Shown here piece by piece: positions 54,681 through 64,000 of a DNA stretch of 64,000 nucleotides. The DNA lies in NCBI GenBank assembly GCA_027574665.1, contig CM050658.1, positions 25,751,098 to 25,815,097 of the forward strand, written 5' to 3'. The translations under genes and the position numbers were made by a program. A model generated the notes under the pieces. The model was given only the letters and a program-made list of their open reading frames with translations. It had not been told where the DNA came from and searched no databases. Numbering within the stretch: the first letter of the stretch is position 1; the number at the start of each line of letters is the position of its first letter. The stretch comes from Rhynochetos jubatus (lineage: Eukaryota; Chordata; Aves; Eurypygiformes; Rhynochetidae).

Positions 54681-57600
54681 CTCTCAGGAAAGAAAATAGC
54701 ACAGTGATTTTGGCATCTCTTTTGTCAGAATAAAGGACTCCACTTCCAGTGGGCATCAGTTACCCATCTTTGTTCCTTCATGTAGGTTAAATCTTAGCTT
54801 TTTTTCCCCCTTTCGTGTTTCAAGTCTCTTGAGAAGACATTACGGCAGCAGAAATAGCTGCAAACTAGTGTGTAGTCTTAATGTTTCGTGATGTCAGTTA
54901 TGGACGTGGTCAGAGTAGAAAAGATATGAAAAAGAAGGTAATATTTCTTGTTTTCTATCCCTTTTATGCAAACAAACAATTCAACAACTTTTTACCCTTA
55001 GCTGCTACCTGGTTCGACCTGGCCACTGTGGATTTGTTCAGCTATATTACTGTGCAACATGATTCCAAATAATTTCCTAGTCTTGTAGAAAATGGGTTTG
55101 TGTATATCTGATGGTGAGTACTGTTGGCTTGGCATGGGGGTGATCCCAGCTGTGTGGAGATTGTCTCCAAGCCAAACCACTCCTTGGCAGGAGTTGTCAG
55201 TCACAGCACTAGGATAACATGAATCTGTTCCTCCCAGTGGTTTAACCAGTGTGGCTCCCTCTACCTCAAACATCTTTACACTGCCCTCCACTGTCTTTAC
55301 TTCCACTGAGAGGTCTATGAAGCACAGTAATTCCTGATAATAGAATGCACATGTTAAACAGACTATTAATTAAAACAAATCTCATTATCAAAGACTATTA
55401 CTAAAGCACCAGGTTTTTCAAATGAGAACAATAAAATTCCTCTACCATCCTCTGCTCCTTCTAGAATGCCTCTCCATCCCATATCCTGTCATTTGAAAAT
55501 GATTCTACAGTAAAAAGACATTTTCTTTAATAACTTGTAACCTTTTTATAAACTGATTCCATTTTAAATTCTGTTTTAATCACTTTTTCACAGCTAAGAG
55601 AAGATATTAAACCATGTAATTCGTATTCATGGCATCAGCCATCATTGCATCCAGACAATGCTGGGAAAATTTTGTGAGACAGAGATAGGCAAATCAATTA
55701 TAATGAAACCTCTGTTTATTGAATTCTTCTGGTTGGATATTAATGTCTGGACATATATCACATATGTATAAGCTATTTTTGGAATTATTTAAAATTATAT
55801 GTGAGACTCATTAAAAAAATACATTGGTCTGAAATTTGCACGTTTGGATTTAGATTAAGCCATCTGCCCTGCCCCCTTTTTGAAGTCCAAAAGGGGACAT
55901 TTTGTCTAAAAAAGTGCAGTGTTTACAGAAAGCCAATGTGAAAGAGTTGTGGACAGATCCACTTTGAAATTTTAACAAATGTCAGAAGTATTCTTTCATT
56001 CAGACTCTAAGGTGCTTTGGAGCCAAAAAATTACAAGTATTAGAACAAGTAGCAAGGAATACAGAAGTAATTTCCATTTTTCCACAAGGCACATATTATT
56101 GTGGCTGCTAAATACTTCATTATTTAGACCTCCCTTCTCCTCTTAGAAGGATAATAAAACATTAGATTTGGTTTATTCCATCCATGCAAATAATGTTGGG
56201 AACATCAGAGCTTGTATTTGTGTATTATAGAAATTAATTTAACTGTTTAAAACAAAGATCTCTAATGAGCCAAGCCAGGTATAGTTATGGCAGGGAATGC
56301 TGAACTGCTTATATAAGTGGCTCCAATATTTTCTATTATAAAGACTGTATTCACTTGTGTGTTCTGGGAGGAGAGTTAAAGGCATAGATGTAAAAGATAC
56401 TAGGCCAAATCAGATATCTTCACTAACTCAATAGTTGGACAAACACACTTTGCCAGTAGTAAAGATTTGAAGATCTGGCCCGTAACAAATCTTACAATAG
56501 TAGACAGTATTTTGTTCTTGGTGGAGCACCAAATCTAATTTACTCTGAATTTACAGGAGAAAAAAAAAAAAAAGCATTAGAAGTGCTGTGCCTCCCATTT
56601 GTTGCAGCAGCGCATTGAGCGGTGAACTGCCTATCCAACGACAGCAAAAGAACCAAAAGAGGAACGATCTGCTCTGCCTGTGCTGGTGCCGGTGACATCA
56701 GGAAATCAGTCTCTTGAGGTTCCTTGTACCTGGGGCTCTCGGGCAGGGAAGAAGTGCTCCATGGCCAGTACAGAAATGCAAGAAGCGAAAGTCAGTATAA
56801 TGCCCCTGAAAAGCTGCCAGCTCTCCATGGGGAGGCACAGGAAGCTGCTGCTCTTCCAAGCAATAATAATTTGCATGTAGGCAGCCTATGCACCTAGATG
56901 TCTCTCAGTACCAGGGGAGCAGTGGCTGAACACTGCCATAAAACTCGTGAGACTAGTGTGAGAGTGCAGGCGTCATATGTATGCAGTCAGACAATGCTTG
57001 AAGAGAGGGATATGCTTTGCCTTCATTCCTTTATTTTGAATAACACCAAAGTGCAATTTTTGAAGGCAGACATCTGGCTTCTGAAAGAGTGCCTGCAGGA
57101 GCTCAGCCTGGAGGCAGGATGCAGCTGATCAGCTGCTCCCAACAAGGCAGTGGCTTCAGCTCCTGGTAAATTCCTGCAGGCATGCAGAGCAGCCTGGCTT
57201 GACAGTCACCATGTGGGCTCAGAACCCTTTCTGTATTGAAGAATCATCCCTTCACTTTACTTTCTCTAAAAAGAAAGTAAAAAAACCTATAAAACTCAGC
57301 CATGTTATTCTAGTTTCATGTCAGAGTCATCAATTCCAAAATCTGGCACACCACCCTTTCACTGTTGTGCTTTTTAAGATGATTTGGCACATGTATTTTC
57401 AAGTGAGGTTCTCTAAGTCTCCCCACTGATTTCCAACCTTGGCTACCATATGTGTTCCTGAATATCCAGCTTCTCACCTCAGAGGATAAATTATTGTGGA
57501 AGCAAGAAATGCTGGAGGAACGTACATCCCAATTTGACTTAAGGAGACAGAGTTTAAAAAGAAAGTGATGGAGAAGGAGCTCTGTCACAGACAAAACTAA

Positions 57601-58919
57601 TGAGGTGATGAAGTGTCTCAGCATCTGAGGCTGTTTCTGCAGGACTGTTCTTCAACTCCCCCCAGACACATCTGTATCTTTAAAAAAAGAAACACTTCCT
57701 CCTCAGCCCATGGTGTTCAAGTCAGGTTACCTTGGCTGTGGTTTGGAGACTTGTGAATTTCTTTGCTGTGGGTATGTGATACAGAAATTTTTATCCCAGG
57801 ATAAAAATGTCTAATGTGGAAGAGAGAAAGATTTATTGGAGCACCTGCTAAACCATAACAGAGTTGAAATTCCCTGCTGTAGGGCTCTGTTTTCCCTTTC
57901 GACCTTGTACTATATAATTTTGGCTGGGCAGATTTTTAAGTCTGTATTTGCTATCAAAAAGACAGCAGCTCCCACTGAAGCAACACTGGCTGTGTGGTCA
58001 GAATCTTTATGTCTGGTGGCAGACTGGAAGCCATTGGTGGCCTTTGAAGCCCCAGTATCAGCTGTAGAAGGTCAAACTGGTTGTGGGTTCTTGGACTTAA
58101 GATTTCCCTCCTACCCTTTTTCTTTGCTAAATGTTGTGGGAAATACACTTTTTTTCTTAGCTCTCAGAGGGGACAAATCTTGTCTTATAAACTACCTTGA
58201 TAAAGAGTTCTGAAGACCTAAATTGTCAAATTTTGTTCCGTAGCACTTCACATTATGGGTTGTGGATTGAATAGTTCCCACAGTTACATTTTTATGTCAT
58301 AAGGCTGTCATTTGGCACCATTCATATATTTATATTAATGCAATATTGCTGTGTGACTTTGTGTACCTTTGTATTTTGAAGCCTTCAGATGAAATAGAAA
58401 AAAATGTGATTCACTCATTTTATTAGCTCTGTAATCAGATTTCCGTAGGGTTCCACAATAACAGGAGAAGCTTGTAAAGTAATTAAGAGATTCTCCAGCA
58501 CAGCAGGAGTTTTTGTTAAAGGAGAGAAGTAATTCAGATTGCAGTTTGCAGATGCAAGAGGAGTTAAGGCTTGAGTCCAAGAGACTTCTAATCTTCAAGA
58601 AAAGTAGCTGCTCTGAAAGCCATGGGGAGGGAAAGGTCATTTCATTTTCCTTTCAAAAAAACCAAACTATTAAGAGCTTATCTAACAATTAAAACATCTG
58701 CTTCACAAAGGAAAGCACAGGTCAGCTTATATTACCTTGATTGAAAGGATGCATTTTATTACAAAACTGCATTTGGAAATGTAAAAGGTAGTATATTAAC
58801 TTGCGTTTGTAAGAAGCACAATTGATTTCCAAAGATTGACAACAGACTGTACATAGGCCTTTGAGAAAGCATCCAAACACGTAAGTGATGGTTTCCAAAT
58901 GCATGTTCATTTAGATTTA

Positions 58920-59110
58920 CCCAGGTCCCATATACCCTACCGTATATAATGCGCTTGTAAGCCACGCTGAAGATTTTGTTCAGTTTCGGTGTTATCATAA
59001 TGGACTGATATTTTCGAAACTGCGGATCTCCTAAACTGCTTTTTTTCCCTGATGTAGATATAGATGGTAATGGACGGCAACATGTAACACGTTTGTAAAT
59101 CTTTGCTATC
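58920..59110. promoter_or_regulatory. Possible conserved non-coding element
   Basis: The block keeps several CpGs in AT-rich sequence (ATAATGCGCTTGTAAGCC, TTTCGGTGTTATCATAATGG, TTTTCGAAACTGCGGATC, GGACGGCAACATGTAACACG). It has no open frame and no repeat identity. Conservation is inferred from composition only. Confidence 0.3.
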
Positions 59111-61534
59111 TCCTACTATCTCATGCCTCCCTTGTTACTGCTTTCCCTATCTCATCTGCTCTTTTCTGTGGCTAGCTGCCACCTCTCCTACTGCTTTGAT
59201 TCTGCTATGCAGACACAGGTTTCATTAATGCTTTTCAGCAGCTGCACTTGGCTTTAAGCTTTTATTTTCTAACAATAAGGAATTGTGAAAAACTGCTTTA
59301 ATAGAAAAAATAAATTGGTGCAGTCTCTTGTGCTAAATAAGGTACTGAGATCATTCAGAATGTGGTTTCATTTCTTTAAGTACAATAATTACCTTTTAAA
59401 ATGTGCATGTGGCTTAATCTTTTGATGGTGTATGATAATGGAGGAGTTTTATATGATTCACTTATGAGCGATGATAAGGATGTACATTGTAGGTTATTGC
59501 TCTATCACCATACATTTGCAGATAGCTCTCTTATGGCAGCAAAATAATAATGGGACTGATTGCCTTGTCCTAAAACCCACCCAAAAGCACTGCTCTGGGT
59601 TATTTTGGGGCATAACATCACAGAGATTTGTTCTCCTGTGTGCTTCTGTACTGCTCTTGAGAGGTAAGGAGATTCACCTGCCCTGGGGAAGGCACTGTGC
59701 TTAGCAGTTTGTCTAGGTTTCCTAGTCCACACTAGAATCCTCCTGCCCAACAGCTCTGTGTTGGCTCTTACTTTCTCACCACTCTCTAGGACTGGAGGGA
59801 AGAAGAAACATATGGAAAGAAGCAGAAAATTAAAATATAATGTAGGAGGTCAGTGGGAAACCAGTGTGCACCCACTTGCTGATTTTGTTCCCTCCCATCT
59901 CTCTTTAGTGTCAGAGAAAACTGCTCTTCAGGCATGTGGCACTTCCTACAGGAATGAGCGTGGCTAAGCCAACACCACTGGAGTCGTGTAGATTTAAAAC
60001 AGCTTTTCACACTCACCAAATGCCATGTCATTTTTAATCTGCAATACATGAGAAATCCATATTGAGGAGGTGCATTGTAAAGTACTAACAAACTGAAGAG
60101 TGGGCAATGATTTTATCAGAAAAGTTTATTTTAAAAGCAGGATGAAGCAGACAGTTGAGGGTTGCCAAACATATTTCAGGAGACACTTACTGCAGATGCT
60201 GGACCACAGCAGGAATCAGTAATGAGGACAGGGACAGAGAATATGGCCAAATCTGATACAGCAGAGCAGAAAGTGTTTTCACCTGTAACCCTCTTAAAAT
60301 CTGCCTTAGGTACCACTGTAAAACTCCACCCAGCCCATCTTGTCTCACCCGCCTCAGCCTTCTTGTCACTTTTGTCCAGTGACATCCTTTTGGGTAGTAA
60401 ATCAGACATAAACATTGCTGCCACCCAAATTTTACAGGGCACTGAAATAAGTTGCATTTGAAACATTGAAGCTTTTCAAGCCAGAACCAAATATTGATGC
60501 AAAATACGTGAAGGGAGGACATGGAGTACCGTAACCATCCTTTGTCACACAGGCAATGATGATGTGTGTGCTTTGCCAGGAGGTGCTGAGAGGAGCTCCA
60601 TCTCCCTTCACTTCTCCTCTTCCTTTCCCGCCTGCAGGAATTCCTGCCATGCTGCTCTGCCGCTGGAGCGAGTTCCCTGCAGCCCTAAAAGAAGATTTCT
60701 GCTGGTAGCACTGCAGAGCCAAGCTGGCAGCCTCTGTATTAACATTTTTGGTGATGTTTAGTGCTTTCCTGAAGTCATCAGCTCCAGATGTTCTGAGACC
60801 ATGGGGAGAATCTCAGATTTATGTAAACCTTGAAGAGAAGTTTGAAAAAGAGAATCCTATAGTTTCAAAATCCAAAGTAAAAGACCCCACCCCCAGTGTC
60901 AGGCTTTTCAAGACAAAGCAGTGATTTTTGTCTCACTGTTTTTGAATGCTCGGGGGGAGCAAGTTATGGCTGCTGCCTTAGGCCTGTTTAGGAGGATTTG
61001 GGCCTAAGGTTAAATCAAAGTCTGTAGGCAAAAACCGGTTTCTTCTTTTATAGTGTCTTTTATTTAGCTCTGTTTTGCATCTGTACAGTTAACCCCTAAT
61101 TGCTGAGGTGACTTAGGGTGAATCCTCACTAGAGGCTGTTCTACGTCATACAGAGAAGTGCTGGAAAGAGGCCAGGGTTTCATCAACATAATCCTAGTCC
61201 ACGGTTTGTAAAAATTTACCTTTGCTGTAGTTGAGTCAGTATTCATGACTTTGATTTAAGGAGGCTGCTGTTGGAACACAATGATTCACAAAAATTTCTG
61301 TGAAAATGTGAATTTTCCAGGAGTTCAGAGTGTCTTTTGAGTTCCCAGAGTTCACTGTAGATTTTCAATGTGTCTCAAGTTGCTGATTCAGAGGTTTTCA
61401 CCTTCCCTACCTTCAGGCGTGTACTATTTCTTCCAGGAAGACCTAGAAGCTTTGTAATAATGCTCTTCCCATTCTCTTGAAAACTACATGTCAAGCTGAG
61501 GGATTTTGTGATATGCTTTATTCTAATTATTTTA

Positions 61535-61550
61535 AATATATATATATATT
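61535..61550. repeat. AT microsatellite
   Basis: AATATATATATATATATT; seven or eight TA units. Confidence 0.85.
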
Positions 61551-63228
61551 TCTTACATGAAAAAGGTAGAGTCATGCAAGGGGTTGCTTTTGATTGACTG
61601 TTTTTAATTTCCTGCCTATAAATTTATGACATAGCTCAGAGCTGACATAAGTCAATAGCTGGTAATATAGTTACAGGCTATGGAAAGGGACCAGGCAGGG
61701 AATAGTCCTATGCTGCTATTCCTGCTGGAATGAAACTTCGTTGTGCAGAAATGACTACCACATGTGAGGGAGATGAGTCTTGGAGGAAAGCTGCCTGTAC
61801 TTCTGCATCCTACAGTGATGGTTTGTGGAAGAAGCACAGTGGTCTTTAAAATACCCTATTAATTTGTCACGCACTCTGGCATTAGCAGAACATTTGGTAC
61901 GCAGTGAAGCTGTATTGGAACAGAGACTGTCAAATCTTCCTGTTCTCTGCTGTTTCTTTTGTTTATCCTGTAACTGGTTTACGCAGTATCGCCGTCATCT
62001 GCTGTCCTATCCTTCAGTCTCCAGGGCCACATTTGCGATCTGTGTATGAGGAGCTGAGGATGAGGAATTGCACTGTATCTGTTCTAGTCTTCCTGCTGGT
62101 GATAAAGACAACAAGCATCTCACACAAACTTCTGTTGATGGAAGCTAGATGGTAGCTCCCTTAGGGAAATTGCATGTATCTGAAGCTTGGCCCTTTATTT
62201 TTTATATAAAAGTATTGCAGTTTCATTCATGCTAGCCCTTCAGTTTTTATGTTGACACAGTAATTTAAAGTCAACTCCATATAGAGCCACAGTCAGAGAA
62301 TTGTATTTTAAACAGCTCTATTCAGCTTTGTGCTGGAAGTTCGTTATATTTGGTCAGTGTGGTATTGTTCAGAATCATTAAGAAATCAGGTCAGTGAATG
62401 GCAGTGTTCAGATTCATTAAGGAATCAGATTTTCTCCTATTGTTTCAACACTTCAATATTAAACCTTATCATATGCATAACAGCATGGCACATGTTAAAC
62501 AAATAAGTCCATACTGAGTCAAATAATTTACATAATTATTAACAGATCTCTTTGCTAGTTGTACCTTTTTTAAAAAAACCCAAAGAGTGTAATCTCTTTT
62601 ATAAATGCTGCAGAACCCTTTTTGTATTTCTGAGAGCTGGGACATCTCACTGTCTCTTTATGAGATATATCTAGGGATAATCTAAAACTGGAGGTAATTA
62701 GTGTAATGTTTATCATTCTGATGATAATATTATTTTTCCACTCAGAGCCCTTGGTCAGGCTAAATCTACTAAAGTGTGATGTTTTATTGCATTGTTTCAA
62801 CAGGCCTAATCCATCGTGTTCTTGTGCATCCTTTTACTTTATGCGTGTCACTAGCTTCCTTAAATAGGAGTAGGTTTAATCAAGTGTGTGTTTACAGGGT
62901 ATAATGAAGATATAAAACATTAATACTGTTTTGATGAAATGTACCTCTAACATTGTTCCTTCTCCACAGCTGTCAACCACATACTTGATTTTCTTATCAC
63001 TTTGCCTCAAGTTATTTAAGCATAGCTGTACTGAATATTTTACATTTCATATGTAAATAAAAATATGCTTTAAGTAACCTTCTTAAATTGTTGAGCAAAC
63101 ACATAACTAAAAGGAGAATTTAAAAAGAAAAAAAGAAAGGGAGGAAATCAATCAAGTACCTGTACTTGAAACTCAACCAATGAACTGGATCTCCAGCATG
63201 GATAAAAGGTGCAGGAGGGAGTTGGGGG

Positions 63229-63358
63229 GACGGCCAGGCTGGATGAGGCTTTGAGCAACCTGGTCTAGTTTAAGGTGTCCCTGCCCATGGCAAGGGGGTT
63301 GGAACTAGATGATCTTTAAGGTCCCTTCCAACCCAAACCATTCTATGATTCTATGATA
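63229..63358 (+). mobile_element. CR1 LINE 3' end fragment, plus sense
   Basis: GGACGGCCAGGCTGGATGAG is followed by GAACTAGATGATCTTTAAGG and CCTTCCAACCCAAACC, ending with two ATTCTATG units. This is the canonical 3' tail of CR1, strongly 5' truncated to about 130 bp. It is in opposite orientation to the copy at 49904. Confidence 0.9.
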
Positions 63359-64000
63359 GAGAAGGACTGAATGGCCTCTGTCCCGTCCCTGTCTTTCTTT
63401 GTGATTTTGGGGATGGTTTCACCTTAGTGGACTCCTCAGTGAGCACTGGGAGGATGTGGCCACTGGTTTCTTGCTAACTCAAAAAGCCAGGCGTGAACTA
63501 TTGGTAACTCTTTTGCCCCATTCCCTTTGATCTTAGTTAAAAATAACTTATTTTCAAGGTTATATTAATTCCTGGGTCAGTCCTTGGTCTGATTCACCAT
63601 ACAGCCAGACAGACCTTTGCATTGATCCATCTGAGGCATTGCTACAGGAACAAGAAGTGGGAACTGCCTAAAGTTGGCATAGCTGCCAAAAGAAATGGAC
63701 TTCAGTTACAAAATAAGACGTTGGACATCTGTACTGTAGCCTTGCTCACAACTGGAGTGCCAGTGGCAAGGGGGTCCCTCTTCACTTTTGTGAAGCAGGA
63801 GTACCAAGAGGCTCCTTTCATAGCTCTATGCAGGATTGATAGGAGGGCTCTTTGCTGTAGCAGCAGTCTTTTCACTGGAGAAAAGCACCTGGAGAGAGGG
63901 GAGGTTGAAGGTAAGCCTCCCAGTCTTTACCCTCTCTAGGGCGACTGGCTGGGACCTGCCAGAGTGCTTGTCACATACATACTCCTCCCGAGGGGCTGTT
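63359..64000. other. Intergenic end of window
   Basis: A 105-codon open frame at 63622-63939 shows no family resemblance. I see no gene or repeat here. Confidence 0.6.

Larger units (their letters stand above)
52051..63228. other. Upstream intergenic stretch
   Basis: This is 11 kb of AT-rich sequence. It contains an old repeat remnant near 54604, an A14 run (56560-56573), a conserved-looking block near 58920-59110 and an AT microsatellite (61535-61550). No gene, RNA gene or further CR1 piece was recognised. Confidence 0.7.

Noticed and set aside
57836..58213. 125-codon plus-strand frame
   Set aside because: Weak hydrophobic patches only, no family motif, and no promoter or poly(A) support.

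Overview
The window reads as bird nuclear DNA. It has AT-rich, intron-like sequence, one unmethylated-type CpG island, CR1 retrotransposon pieces with their typical 3' ends (repeats of ATTCTATG), and a solo LTR of the avian ERVL type. I see no operons, CRISPR array, phage, tRNA or rRNA gene, and no prokaryotic-style system. The species cannot be named from this sequence.

The only gene I can support is UBE2E2, a ubiquitin-conjugating E2 enzyme, on the minus strand; only its 5' part is here. The first coding exon (34650-34825 coding) starts [17 protein letters not shown]. The next coding exon is 51 bp (27364-27414) and encodes IQKELAEITLDPPPNC. The codon phases join exactly (AAA AG | A ATT CAG). 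A CpG island at about 38150-40060 supplies the promoter and a non-coding first exon, for which two donor sites are plausible (38610 and 39196). The rest of the gene, including the catalytic Cys exon, would lie to the left of position 1; I did not find it here.

Layout, left to right: 1-27363 is part of intron 3, with a CR1 fragment (about 10883-11265), an ERVL-like solo LTR (about 11331-12275), several A/C-rich low-complexity patches, some conserved-looking non-coding blocks, and a possible cryptic exon (19777-19909). 27364-27414 is exon 3. 27415-34649 is intron 2, with a decayed CR1 fragment near 27835-28215. 34650-34838 is exon 2. 34839 to about 38.6-39.2 kb is intron 1. 38.15-40.06 kb is the CpG island promoter, perhaps bidirectional. 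40.1-64 kb is upstream intergenic DNA without a recognisable gene. It holds a 2.1 kb broken CR1 copy (about 49904-52050, minus sense), a short plus-sense CR1 3' end (about 63229-63358), and several very old repeat remnants.

Long open frames in the CpG island and in the repeats are composition or repeat artefacts. The points most worth a second look are the cryptic exon in intron 3 that stays open in the frame exon 3 supplies, a Lys-to-Glu change (residue 52) next to the UBC fold, the promoter architecture (NF-Y box, G21 run, alternating GC tract, divergent donor), and the conserved-looking intronic and upstream blocks.
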